64,000 nucleotides of DNA from Cymbomonas tetramitiformis (GCA_001247695.2 LGRX02024601.1:23687-87686), one strand, 5' to 3'. Numbered from the stretch's first letter, positions 25,643 through 38,409 are shown. A program made the numbers and translations. Notes: generated from the letters alone by a model not told the origin.

Positions 25643-28600
25643 CACCTCCGTCACCGCCGCCACCTCCTCCGCCGCCGCCACCGCCTCCGTGCCCGCCGCC
25701 GCCATCACCACCTCCGCCGCCGCCTCCGCCACCGTGTCCCCCGCCACCACCCTCGGATTTTGCGGCTTATGCCGTTCCCTCCATCCGCCTGACCAGTGCG
25801 TCGCCGGGGTTCCCCACGAGCTCCGTGGCGTCCGCCAACGCGTCGGCGCAGTTCTACCGCACCTTCGCAGCCTTCAACAATGACATCCCCGGCAGTTCAG
25901 GTGAGCGGCGGCGCCACGGGCCTTGATGCTGGCAGGCGCGAGGCGGTCTGTCCAGGCAAGGCTGATGCTATAGACCCTCGGAGGAGGTTCGGGGCAGCAG
26001 GCGTATGGCGGGTGAAGCTGGGCGGGACGGGGATGGCGCGCGGCAGGAAATGCGGAGCTCCAGCTGGGAGGCACGCCATGCTTTGGAGGGGATCTGCCTG
26101 ACAGCTTCAGCACTCGCTCCAGTGGGTCGTTCGCGACTGATAAGGAGCAGGTTGCAGTGGTGCGCGCGGTGCTGAGGACCGGCACAATCTACCACGACAG
26201 GTGCGCGCGTACGCCCTGACAGAGGCTATGTCCACATGAGATGAGGGCCGTGTGCGGTGCTGGGCTGGGTGGAGGGGCTCGGGAGAGTGGAGCCAGGAAT
26301 GTGGCCACCGAGGATGGGAGGGGTTGTGGAGGGTGTGGGTGCTCGGAGCAGGTCCAGCATCAGCGTGCAGTACTCGGTGGTGGATGAGGCTGGGCGGCCG
26401 CAGGTGTGGTTTCTTTGCTCAGCGGTGATGAAGGATGCCATGAGTGCGCCATGAGTGCGGGTGTGGTGCTGGGGCGAGAATGGGGCACTGAGGAGGGTTG
26501 GGGGGGAAATGGGTGGGGCACAGGTGGACCTATCAGGGCTGAGTATGCAGATGGTGATAAGCAACAGCGATGCGTCGTCGACACTGAGCGGCTCCTGCGG
26601 CACGCCGGACTCCTCCACGGGGACAGCGGACTGCTCCTCCAGTGATACGGAGGTTTTGAGCTGGTTCAGCACATCAGGATCAAGCACAGCAAGTGTGGTG
26701 GTGAGGGCGGAGTACAGCGGGGCCGTGCTGGCAGAGAGCGCGGCGATGGAGATGACGCTTGCGGCGCAGGTGCGAGGGGTGACGGAAGTGTTGTGGTTGT
26801 GCTTGAGCTCGACGTCGATTACTTTTGTTCCACAAGCGGCGCAGTGTCCACATGCGACTGAGGCAGGCCGGCGAGGAGGGGGGGCGGTTGGTGGCAGGTG
26901 GCGCACTCGGGGATGAGCAGCGCCGGGATGGTCATGACGATGCCGGCAAGCCCGCGATACGCTGGAGACTCTTTCACGTCGCAGGTGTACGGCCATACCA
27001 GCGGGTATGCTCTGAGTACCTTCGGGTTCACGGTGCTGTACAACAGCGCTGTGCTGCAGTACGACTCGACAACGGGTGACTCAAAGTACCTTACCCCGAC
27101 GGTGAACGACTACACGGAGGGGCAGGTGGTGGTGCTGACGAGCGGGCTGGCTGACGGGGTGACAAATGCTGATGTGACCGGAGAGGCCATCGAGTTGGCA
27201 ACCATCCAGTTCAGGTTGGCGTCAGATGCGAGCGCCCGGACGCACAGCAACGCGCTGAACTGCACGGTGAAGGAGATGGTGAGCACGAACAGCGTGCAGC
27301 TGGGCGGCACGGTGAACGCGCCGGCGCAGATCAACGACGAGCAGGGCGGAGCAGTGTACGAGGGGCAGCTGAGCGTGCAAGCCACGGAGGTGGTGGGGAT
27401 GTATGCGTACGTGAGCGAGGCCGAGCTGTTCAACACGGGTTTCCTGACGGGCACGGCGGTGACGAGTGAGGTCACGGTGAAAGAGGTGTACAATCAGGTG
27501 GGGGTGGCCGACGGGGTGGCGGCGAGCCCGGCATGCTCCATCGACTCTCAAGGCGAAGTGGCTTGGGCCTCCGGGTGCACGGTGACTTTGGACGAGAGCC
27601 ACACGGCGGGGGCGAGCGCCGTGAATGTGACGGTGCGGACCGGGTCGCACAGCTCGCGGGTGGCGGTGCGGGTGTGGTTCCCACAGGAGGTGAGGGCGTG
27701 GGTGAGCGATGCGGAGCTGAATGCCATCGCCGGGGCATTCCAGGTGCAGGCGTGCGCACAGCCACGGTTTCAGAGCACGAACATCGGGGCCACGGCGACA
27801 TTCGGTGGGGCGGGGCTGAGCAATGTGAGTGGGCTGGACGTCAGCTGCATGGTGGAGTTTGCATCCACAAACTCCACGGCGCTGGAGGTGAGCGGCACAA
27901 GTGCACAAGGGCTGTCCGTGGGCCAAGCCGACGTGTACATCACAGGCGGCGCGGAGGCTCTCGAGACGATGGGCAGAGCGCAAGTGGAGGTGGCGCAGAC
28001 GGAGGTGACGGTGGAGCACATGAGCGCAATGCTGACCACCGGCGCGGAATGGGACGCTCTGGAGTCATCGAGTGTGAGCCTGGACGCGGCGAGCCAGCTT
28101 GAGGTGAGAGTGACGCTGCAGCAGACGCTGACCAAGGAGGAGCAGTACGGTCCCATCTTCACGTATGCGCTGTTCTCCGACTCGAGTCTGGTGGAGCTGA
28201 AGCAGGCCGACGGGGTGGAGGTGAGCGTGAATCCGGACTACGTGGCCTGCCTGGAGCTGTCGGATGACACGGAGTCGAGTGCGGACATGAAGGTGCGTGC
28301 CAGGGGCACTTGGCGCTGCAGGTCATGGGGAAGGGGCTGGGGATTGGGGGGGGCGAAGGTGGTGATGGCTCGGAGGCGAGGAGGGCTGACGCGCGGAAGG
28401 GTGCTGGGAGGGGGGCATGCAGGGCACGGTGCCCAGCGGCGGAGAGAGTGGCTCATCCCACGGCATGCTGTTGGTGAACTGGCAGGATGCGTGCACTGGC
28501 ACCGAAATCTCGACAGGGATCGGGGAAGTGACGGTGGCCTTGTCTCCTCCGGTGTCTGCTGCGATCACGGCGAAGGTGCGCACGGCGACATGCGCAGCGT

Positions 28601-31600
28601 GAGCGCTTGTGGATGACACCCCAGGGTGCATGACGGGTGTTGGGGAGGCGATGGCGTGGGCGCTGGGGAGCGACGCCGCGGCAGGGAGGTGGGAGGGAAG
28701 CGTGGGGGATGCGCCAGCGGTGCAGAAGTCTTGCGGCTGTCCGTTGTATATGCGAGGGGATCGCTACTGCGCCATGGCTGTGGCTTGGTGTTGCGTATTA
28801 CATTACGGGCGTGTCGGCATGTCCGGGGGGTGATGGGCGGGGTGAGTCGAGGAGGTGTGACTCGCGCCACTGGGTGTGTGCGTGCACAGCACTCCTCGAT
28901 TGCGAGATCAACGGACCCGGCTGCGGCGAGCCCCATCAGCGTCCCGACGTCGAGCGCCCTGACCGTGGTGATGACATATGAAGATGGCACCACCAAGGAT
29001 ATCACCATGGACTCGAGGACTGTGTACAGTGTGGTGGCAGGTGCGGCGCAAACGAGGCCGCGAGGCGATGCAGGGAGTTGGAACTATGGCAGTAGGGTGA
29101 GGGGAGGCTGTGGATTGATGCGCCTTGGGAAATGAAGAGAGCGGAGGGGTGCGCAGGCACTGGACAGGCGGCTGAGGGGTACGAGGGGCTATGGGGAGGG
29201 AGGGGGCTGCAGGGGAGGACTTGGTGCTGGTGGAGCCCAGCAGCGCAGCCGCAGAGGCCAACAACACGGCGAGCGAGTTCGGGAGTGCCACCATCAGGGC
29301 GTCGTTCCCAGAGTACAAGGGGGCCGAGAACATGAGTGCAAGCGTGGTGGTGGAGGTGATCGGGCTGGAGTATGTGACGCTGTTCACCAGCCCCTACCCG
29401 GAGTACAGTGGAAGCAACTTGGTCAACGAGACCGCCCTGAGCGTGGTGCAGTGCAGCGGGGTGCACCAGCGGGCCACCATGGCGCTGACGGCAACGCTGA
29501 CCGACTCGAGCACCACGGACGTGACCTCGGCAAGCACGTACACGTCCTCGGGCAGTGGAGGGCTGAGTGTGAGCGGCACGGAGCTGGTGGCCAGCGGTGT
29601 CGGGCAGTATGCGGTGACGGGTACGTTTGAGGGAGTGGCCAGCAACAGTGTGGTGGTGACGGTGAGCGACGACGTTGTGTACATCACATCTGTGCAGCAC
29701 ACATCGAGCTGGGACTCGAGCGACCACGTTCCACGACCACCAGAATGCGACGAAGACCCTGAGTGTTGGGGTGGAGCTGAGCGACGGCACACAGTTCACA
29801 GATGCGGTGAGCGGCACGCAGTCGAGCTGGATACCCGTGGCGGAGCTGCTGACGTTCTCGAGTGGCTCAACCGGAAGCATCAGCGTGGACGCCAATGGGG
29901 TGGCGACGCTGTTGGACAATCACTATGAGGCGGTGAGGCTGGTGGCGCAGGCCACCAACTGCTCTGCCGATGAATCGGGCAGCGCGTCACTTCCTTCTGA
30001 CGTGGATGTGGTGAACGCCAACATGGCGCCGAAGGTGAATGACGTGGATCTGGGCAACGAGTATGGGCTGCAGTTCGACGTGGGGACGGCGGAGTCGTAC
30101 ATCGAGGTGCCGGTGTGGATCGAGACGGGGTCCGCGACGCTGAACGTGTTTGACATTCTGCTGACATTCGACCCGAGCCATCTGGAGGCCACGAGCTGCA
30201 GCGTGGGGAGTGCGTGGTCATCGTACGGCTTCACGTGCACGCTGAGCGATCCGGTGGAGGAGGTGCTGATCACGGGGGTGGAGATCTCAACGGGAGTGAA
30301 GGGCCTGGTGCAGGTGGCCACGGTGCAGTTCAAGGTGCTGGCGGGCTTCTCGGTGACGGCGCTCACAGCCACCGTGCAGGTGAGGCTGGGCAGCGTTCGG
30401 TTAATTTGGGGGCGGGGCGCAAAAATAGTCCCTTATTTACGCTAAAATAACTTTTGCATATACATTCGATCGGAACCTTAACACTGTGTAACACTGCGTT
30501 AAATACACGCCATTTTTGCCAGTGGAGGCTGAATGTGTGGCGACCAACCAACAAGGACTTAGGGAGCGGGTGTGGGGATGGGTGGTCAGGGGCTTCAAAC
30601 TTCATCGACGGAAATTGCGGAGGCGTACAGCGCCTTGGCGGGTCAAGGTGCGCTGTGATGGCCCCTCGTCCCCGCGTCTTCTGTGGGCTAATGGCGGCGC
30701 CGGGCCACGTGGTGCACGCGTGTTACGGGCGCAGCGACACGGCATCGCAGCCGGGCGGCGCGTGCACTATCAAGCTGGCAGCAGGACGGGCGGTGTGCGG
30801 GGAGCCACGCGTGTGGGTGCATTCGGAGCTTTGCCGTTGGCTCGGACATCACAGATATCTATACATGGGTGAGAACAGGGGTGGGTGAGTTTGGGGCGCA
30901 GGCATGGTGGCACAGGCTGGCCGGCGGCGCAGGCATCTGCTAAGCTCCTGGCAGGAGGTGCAGGGTGTGGCGGCGGAGCGGGCTCGCCGGCAGCAGCACG
31001 CGCAGGCGCGGCGGCTGCGGTCATCGGGAGAGATGTTTGGCGACGTGAACGGAGATGGCGTGTTCGACACGTTTGACACGCAAGCTCTGAAGAAGTGGGC
31101 CACCGGCTATCCCGGGTACGGCATGGACGAGGTGGGCAGCCTGAGCGCGTTCCAGAGGCAGCAGCTGGACCCGACCCTGGACTACCTGTCCGCCGCGGAC
31201 GACGTGTCGAACTGCCCGACAGGATGGGATGTGGGCACGCCGTGCCCGTCGCCGCTGGATGCGCAGTACCTGCAGTATGTGTACGCCAACTTCCTGCGCT
31301 TTGTGAAGCTGGAGACCCAGGCGGACGCAGAGCCGGAGATATCCGGGGGCGAGATGACGATGTCCGTGGCCATCTACGACAAGAGCAGCGTGCCGGTGGC
31401 GAGCGACACGACGGTGGTGCAGTACGAGCTGGGCACGACCGAGAACACCGACATGCAGGTGCTGGTAGGCCACAGCGCCTCCACAACGAGTGACGGGTGG
31501 ATGGCAACGGCGGCAGGGCCAGACAGCACGGACGGCTCTTTCACGCTGAGCACCGCCGGCATGGCGTACAATGCAACGAGGTTCTGGGCGGAGACCGGGG

Positions 31601-31812
31601 TGGGGGTGGTGTTCATCCTGCGCACGTATGACACGCTGTACGCTACGTCCGAGGAGCGGGTATTTGCGTTCTGCGGGAGTGCGCTGGTGGGGTCGTCCTA
31701 CTCCGCGTTCACGACGTTTGACTTCCCGGAACCGCCTCCGCCGCCGCCTCCCCCCCCGCCTTCACCGCCGCCACCTCCACCACCGCCACCTCCTCCTCCG
31801 CCTTCCCCACCT
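25643..31812 (+). CDS. Tandem unit 4: cohesin/TMEM132-like Ig/cohesin/dockerin block, 10 exons, one frameshift
   Basis: Introns: 25901-26046, 26201-26351, 26404-26523, 26770-26897, 28293-28422, 28576-28889, 29041-29212, 30380-30589 and 30648-30901. Exon 8 (29213-30379) is 1,167 bp, one more than in unit 1: at about 29716-29722 the bases CTCGAGCGACC replace CTCGGCGACC of unit 1, breaking the frame inside the Big-like region. This is either a true mutation or a base-calling error. Exon 8 shares with unit 1 the 15-bp shorter variant and several residues (SASTYTSSG, GQYAVTG), unlike units 2 and 3. After the dockerin domain, homology to other units stops within poly-Pro near 31812, where the C-terminal exons of the gene begin. 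Confidence 0.75.
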
Positions 31813-31977
31813 TGCCGCCGCCACCTCCATCACCCCACCGCCACCACCTCCCTCCCCCCGCCTCCATCACCTCCCACTCCTCACCCCACCGGCTCCGCCT
31901 CCGCCTCCCACCACCCCCTGCCCCCAGCGCCCCTCAGCCAGGTTTTTCCCAAATATCACCGAGGAGTTTCCCAGCAG

Positions 31978-34900
31978 GGGATTCAGATGGCTTTGCAGGC
32001 CGTTTCGCACAGCTCTCGCCATCCTTTGAAAGTGAAATACTGAAGTACTTTGTGGAGATTCCCTCGGACACGAATGGTGTGGATGTGGTGGCGAGCAGCC
32101 TGCTTGGGGAAGGCGCCCAGGGCGTGATCAACATCACGATCCAGGACACTGCCGTGGAGCACAACCAGGGCCACTTCGTTGAGATTGGTCCAGGAACCAC
32201 GACGGTCACCATTACCTCCAGGTAATTTGTGCGACACTCTCGAAGCGTGCTGTCAAGTGCTGACAAGCCGCTCTGTGGGCCACCCCTCTGCATCATCCCT
32301 TATGCCTTTCGCCTCTGTGCCTCGAGCCCGAAGAATCCTCGTGCCAGATTCAGCGGGCGGATCCTTGCGCCAGGTGCTGCCACGTGGCTTCGGTGGGTGG
32401 ATCCTTGGGCCAGGTGCTGCCACGTGGTATTGATGTGTGGATCCTCGTGCAAGGTACTGCCACGTGGCATTGGTGGATGGATCCTCACATCAGGTGCTGC
32501 CACGTGGCTTTGGTGGGAGATCCTTGTGCTTGGAGTGGGCCATGCATGTGGCGAGCAAAGAAAGCTTTTTGAGCCTGGTCCATGCGCCTGCACTGACAGG
32601 TACATCCTGTATCCGACTGTGTTCGCAAGCTATCTGCTGTTCATCTCCAAGCCACTTCAAGAGGGAGATCCACGACTTGAGTCCTTGCTCGTGGACCCCG
32701 GCGTGCTGGTGCCCTCCTTTGACGGAAGCATTACCTATTACGATGTTTGGGTGCCATATGGCGAGGAGCAGGTGAGCTATTACATGGAATTCTCGGAGGG
32801 TGTGGTGGAGCTGGATGGTGTGGCTGTGGTCAGTGGCACGTGGCATGCTGTCGCCTACCCGACATTAGACGGGAACACCTCGGTGTCCACCATCTCTATT
32901 TATTCTGGGGATGCGAGCAGACGGTTGCGACTTCTCGGCCAGTCATCTGTGGCTGCATGCACCTACTCAATACGGGTGATCAAGGGAGAGTATACTGCAC
33001 CGCCAATGCCTCCACCGCCTGCACCTGAGGTGGCCACTGAGGGCAGCGAGAAAGAAGACAACGAAGTGTCCGCGGCGGGCACATCAGCAACCCTGATGGC
33101 TGTTGCCGCAGGGACGGTTATCTGCGTGGCTGCGCTGGCGCTGCTGCTGAGGCGGAGACGGCAGAAGAGGGAACAGCTGAGTGCTACGATATCGGGCAAA
33201 GTGATGACGCCGAATCCAATGTTCGCGCAGTCCGAAAACTCTGCGCGCACTGAATCGTACGACGGCGGGGTGAAGGCCAGCCTCGGCAGTTTCGGGGATG
33301 AGGCGGAGTTCTTCAACCCTCTAGCGTTCCCGACGCCCAAGATGCGGACCGAGAGCTACTCCCACGGGAACCAGGTGCGGGAGATGTTCATGAGCAATAC
33401 GGACTTTCTGGATGAGTACGGCGCGATGGTGCCGGAGGAGCAGAAGAAGAAGCGCAAAGGCGGACGAAGCTCTGTGCAAAACGCGGAGGACTTCGCCGAG
33501 CGCAAGGCCAAGATGATTGAGGGGACAGCGACGTTCGGTGATCTGGTGTCGGAGTTCAACCCGATGATGACTGCGGGCGACGGCGTCCAGCTCGAGATGA
33601 TGGCGATACCCTCCTCTGGCCTGCTCAAGAAGAAGGATAAGCGCGCCTCGATGGAGAATCTGACCCAGTATCTGAGCCGCAAGATGGAGAGCAATCCGGA
33701 CGACGAGGACATGTCAGAGGCGTATGTCAACCCTATGACGATGGGCAGTGGAGGCACAGCGGTGAATGCAGCCTTGGACGAGACGATGAGTCCCCTGGAG
33801 GCAGTCACGTTTGGGAATCCACTCCTGGGTGGTATCATGGGCGGCGGGGGAGCTGAGGTGGTAACACAGAACCCACTCAGCATGCTGCCGAACATAAGTG
33901 ATTTCGCCTCAATGACACCAGATGAGTTAGTGACTGAAGTCATCCAGAACGTGGAGTTGGACCTGGAGAAGCTGATGACGAGTATGGCTCGCATCCCCAA
34001 ATTCCACCAGAAAGTGATGAATGACAAGATCTCTCTCGCCAAGGAGCAGGTTTGTTTGCTCCCCTTCATCTCTTTCCACGCTTCCCACCGTCCTGGGTGA
34101 TCTGAGCTGACCCCAATGTTAGGCAAGAATCGTCTCCTGCACTCTCGCTTCGTAAGAAAAATCGGTGGCAGGCAAACTCTAAGCCAGGCAAGAGCGACCT
34201 CCTGTCATCCGGCTGTCAGAGCTGCCCTGGTCGGTCCAGGCAGAGCAGATGCTGCAGCCTAGGACACCATCTCAACAGCTAAAACCGATACATTCCCGGG
34301 CTGCACCAATCTATCCAGCACGTGGGCAATCAGCGGTTGGCCAGGCTGCACCACTTTATGTCTTAGACGGCATAAGTGTAAACCTCCGCCATGCGTCGGG
34401 CAGAGGCAGTCTCTTTGATTAGTCTTCTTCCAGACACAGTTCCCCGGTGGCATAATCGGCGGCACCCAGTTCCCCGATCCGCAGGCCGCGCGCGTTATTA
34501 TGATCCGCGGGCCGTGCGCGTTATTGTCTTCGCTTTTCCCTGGCATGCGTCTTCCATCCTGACATTGTTTATGACGGGGGGGCAGATGATGATCATGATG
34601 GAGACAAACGACCAAGCATTGCAGACTGGGTATGGTAAACAAAGTATGGAAGGCATTTGCGAGACTGCGTCCAACGTCTTCGCGCACCTGCAGGAGGCCC
34701 AGCAGCTGGCAGACCATTGGGACACCTTGCAGGAGGCCAATCAGCAACTCGTGGCAGATTGGTCCAAGAGAACGTCTCTCAAAGTTGACCAGGCCGCAGA
34801 ACTTATGTCTAAGCTCACCAACATCAAAGGCAACCTGCGCCATGTCGAAAAAGACGACAAGGAAGTGAGGCGCGGCTCCATTGCTGATGGGGTATGGAGC

Positions 34901-35780
34901 ATTTCCCGCCATGACGGCTCGCCCCCGTCCCCTACAGAGAGTCTATGCGGAGCGGTCGTTGACTTGTTCACATTCAGTTCAAAGCAAATGAGCTCAGACC
35001 ACTTCGAGGGAAATTAACGGGAATTGCAGCTTGATGCATCGATGTTAGCTTCGCGTGGAGCTTGAGTCTTATGCATTTCTGCTACATCATATTGGAGCAA
35101 TGCCGTCAGAGTTGCCCTCTGGAGCCAACCGCAGATGCCCATTTAGAGAACCACCAGCCTCGGGAAGCTAGGCCAAACATGATGAGCATGAGTTGTGCTC
35201 AGTCACGCCGCGCATGTTGAGGGTATGCGCCTTCCTCACTGGTGTGGGATTGCTTCATGGCCAGATTTCGGAAGAGCTGCGCAAGAAACTGGTTGCGCGG
35301 CGCATAGGCGGCCAGTGGAAGAGAAAAGGGAGCGAGATAAAGCCGACCAAGCGCACTTCCATACAGAGGATAGCACAGCTGGCGCAGATGCGGCTTGCGG
35401 GCATCCCCAAGAAAGTGAACCAGGAGGAGATCCTGAAGTCAAGGCAGCGATTCCTAGAACGCCAGACTAATTTAGTGATCGAGCCTCAGAAGCCGGTGGC
35501 AGATCAATCCAACTTTACAAAAATACTGGATGATGGCGCCTCGATGATGGGAGCTGCAGTCGGAGGCATGTTCAGCGCTCTGGCTAGCCCATTCACTTCG
35601 AGACCAGCGTCCACTTCGACGGAATCAGATGGCGATCGGAGCCCATCGATGGATGCAACACAGGACACCTCAAGGAGAGGCTCGCAGAATCGGCGAAGTA
35701 CAAGCAGGCAAAGCCGCGCAGGAACTGGAAAAAGCCGTGCGGCATCGACTCTAGATACATTGAGGGAAGAGGAAGACTGA
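31978..35780 (+). CDS. C-terminal exons: cadherin-like beta-sandwiches, transmembrane helix, cytoplasmic tail
   Basis: Four exons join in phase: about 31978-32221, 32600-34049, 34586-34864 and 35265-35780 (stop TGA). The 5' edge is uncertain, after an AG at 31977 or nearby. Donor GTAATT at 32222 and acceptor CACTGACAG at 32599 rejoin an Arg codon; the other two introns (34050-34585, 34865-35264) are phase 0. The product has two cadherin-like beta-sandwich domains (the LSPSF..YFVEIP and VLVPSFDGSITYYDVWVP signatures), a spacer, a transmembrane helix at 33087-33149 followed by RRRRQKR, and a ~575-residue tail. The tail has six NP(M/L) motifs, a KKKRK cluster and a Ser/Arg-rich end. It follows unit 4 directly and gives the giant protein a membrane anchor. 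Helical spacing in the third exon suggests a coiled region. Confidence 0.8.
32367..32525 (+). repeat. ~40-bp minisatellite inside an intron
   Basis: About four imperfect copies of a unit containing AGGTGCTGCCACGTGGC followed by a GGTGG..GGATCCT stretch lie within the 32222-32599 intron. The CCACGTGG core (E-box/G-box-like) is repeated in each copy. Confidence 0.8.
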
Positions 35781-37047
35781 TTATGGAAATGACTTCCCAC
35801 CGTGCTTCTGTCTTAAAGGAGCGACGTCCAACGAATAGTTATGGATGCGCTGATGAAAATTTAGCGATGCAATACAAACTTAGCAAAAGTAAGAAATGTA
35901 ATTTAAACGCCCTGACGTGGGTAAAGGTTTTCTTAAGGTTTTCTTAATCATTACATCTCTTGCAAAAATGTCACCCTTATAACCGTGTTGGGGAATTGTT
36001 GTTTTTGCTGCGATTATATTTCATTATGCCAATCCATTAGTCGCATCGTCGGCATATATCTGTGCGGAAAGGGACTTCTCGTAAAGTCCTATCGTGACAG
36101 AGCAGATCCAAGTGCAAGTTTCGCAACAATAGTTTTAAAGTGCAGGAACACGTTAGCCTCCTTGGCTTTGAAAAATAATTGCATAACTGCGTGCACGTTA
36201 CCATAATTTCGCGAAGCGAAAAGAATCAATGTGGCGTGTTAATCTGAATTAGAGCCATCTGAAACGCAGCTGCAGCTAAAACTTTCACACCCGATATTTA
36301 AAAGAAATTCTGAAATCCGAGTCTCCTGGCAAATCTGTGTTCTTAAGAGCAGTGTCGGGTAATTAGTTTCGATTCGCCCATTAACCTAAAGGTGCTCGGG
36401 ACCTTTGACTATGTTTCGGAAGGTCAATCTTTGAGAACCTGGTTTGAAACCGAATGGAATGGTGAACTGAAACCCTGCGAAAATCAATGCTCGCTTCCTA
36501 AAGGGAAATCGGGTTCCGGGATTCATTCCGAATGAGTGCTATTGCATTATCGGCCTGATTGACACCTTTAAGTTGCGAGTTTTCAGTGATCGTGCAATCG
36601 ATTCGATTCCGATTCTCGATTTCGATTCTCGATTCCGATTCACTTTCGACGACACAGATACACATTCGAAATCTTTCGGAACTAATTTGGGTTTCGAAAC
36701 CCATTTCCAGAGTAGGGCATTGGAAACCTAGCCAGAAGTCCCGAGTGTGTTTTTGCGTGTTCCTCAGAGTGAAAAGTCACAAAATTGATCAGACTCATAG
36801 GCGAGCTGAGGGTATCAGGATATCAGAGTAAGCACTTGCGAACTCAATGACGTCGACGCAAAAATCGTTTCAAATATGGGTTTCGCTGGGGCCAAACACC
36901 GTATACTGTGCAAGAGTGGCGGGGGCAGGGGACTCCCTAGACATGAGCGACGACCCCAGCCATTTTGTCGCACGCCTGGTTATTAATGTCGCTGTCGCAG
37001 AAGATGCGTTTGTCGCAGGTCCGTCAAACAGAAACTTCTAGATAATA
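35781..37047. other. Intergenic, 3' flank of the giant gene
   Basis: AT-richer than the gene upstream, with no convincing ORF. A short simple repeat of GATTC/CGATT type lies at about 36598-36650. No clear polyadenylation signal of known algal type was identified with confidence. Confidence 0.6.
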
Positions 37048-38029
37048 AAATGGTGAACGCTGGCGTTTCCCTTACAGGGTTAAAGAACAATTTCATAAAA
37101 TAGAAATGTGGAGTGGGCTCAAACTTAACCTCACAAAGTCTGCCATAACAGAGATAAAAAACGGGGTACAAATATGTGAAAAATACCATACCGACCTCAA
37201 AATGACGGGGGCCGACGGACGACTGGACCACTTCAAAATACTCAAACCGAACCAAACATGTAAGTACCTGGGTGTTCTACTAGCTTTCACGGGAAGCTGG
37301 GAACAAGAGAAACAAGCGGCCACGGAAGAAATGACCCGCCGCATACAAGCGCTCCTACGCTCTCCCCTCACGCCGTACCAAAAAGAATACTCCCTCCACT
37401 CAGCGATACTAGGGAATTTCAGATATGGACTGCACCTGGGCCTCTACACTACAGTTGAAATTGACGAACTCGACAAACTGATTGGAGGGGCCACGAAAAA
37501 CATACAGGGCCTACCGAGAAACTGCACACCGAATATTTTCACCACAGAAGAGAAGGCGCGCTTCGGGCTGGGAATGATGCCACTCCAGGCAGTCTACGCA
37601 CAGTCTGTGTGGAGTGGACTGCAAGAAGCCACGCAAAGTGAAGAGGACAAGGGCGCCATAAGAGGCCCTACGTGGAGACAAATGAACCTCAAGTCGAGAC
37701 TCAGGATGTCGCACGTCAGCAGGTCCACCAGAGGCCTCATTGAACACAACTGTGCGAAACGTCTGGACTGCGAAGGCCTGACCAAACTGTGGGGAGGACA
37801 CCAGACAAAATACAACACCCTCAGAAAAATGAACGCCCTGCTGAGATACAACATAACGCTCCAATGAATGGAGGGGATACTGCAGCAACTCCAAAACCCA
37901 CCACCAAAGATAATGGAACAGCTGGAGCAGGCCACCAAACACAAGTGCCGAGGATACGAGGTTCCGAGGACCCGAGTTTGCCAAAACAATACGTGTAAAA
38001 TTCTCGTCACCACTATGAGGGACCCATGA
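37048..38029 (+). pseudogene. 5'-truncated LINE-type (non-LTR) reverse transcriptase fragment
   Basis: An open frame from about 37048 reads YRVKEQFHKIEMWSGLKLNL and on through CKYLGVLL, the region after the YxDD box and the thumb region of non-LTR reverse transcriptases. The catalytic YxDD itself and everything upstream are missing, as is common for 5'-truncated LINE insertions. A TGA at 37865-37867 interrupts the frame and is followed at once by ATG in the same frame, which stays open to 38029 and includes a Cys-containing tail (HKC..VC..TC). The copy is inactive. GC content is lower than in the giant gene. Confidence 0.75.
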
Positions 38030-38282
38030 ATACAATGGGCTATAAAACTGCTGTAAAACCGTTAAGTTGTTTAGAGTCTTTGTTCACGAGGAAATTAAAT
38101 TTACGGCACGCGGTTGCTATAATTTGCTCGGTGCTTTACTTTCCGCCTACCATACGTGCATTGTACACGTGTTTCTAGGTAAACCGAGGCCTGCATCAAG
38201 ACTCTTGGTCAAGGCTGTCGGTGCAGTGGGCCGTTTAAGAACATACGTGTACTTTACAGATTTGTCCAGTTGTCAATTTTTG

Positions 38283-38409
38283 CACCTCGATACTAACGCA
38301 GCAAAGCTACACCTTCTCGACTCGCGCAAAACTTTCCTTAGGTTATTCTTACACCTCAATACTAACGCAGTGGAACTGCCCCTTCTCGACTCGCGTAAGA
38401 CTTTCCTGT
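38283..38409 (+). repeat. 69-bp direct duplication
   Basis: Two copies start at 38283 and 38352 (CACCTCGATACTAACGCAG and CACCTCAATACTAACGCAG), each followed by a CTTCTCGACTCGCG stretch and ACTTTCCT. About 85% identical. No coding function seen. Confidence 0.8.

Noticed and set aside
10936..31812. Assembly duplication creating false copies of the unit
   Set aside because: Units differ in substitutions, in one intron base, in the exon 8 length variant and strongly in the linkers, so they are distinct loci; exact copy number still needs long reads.
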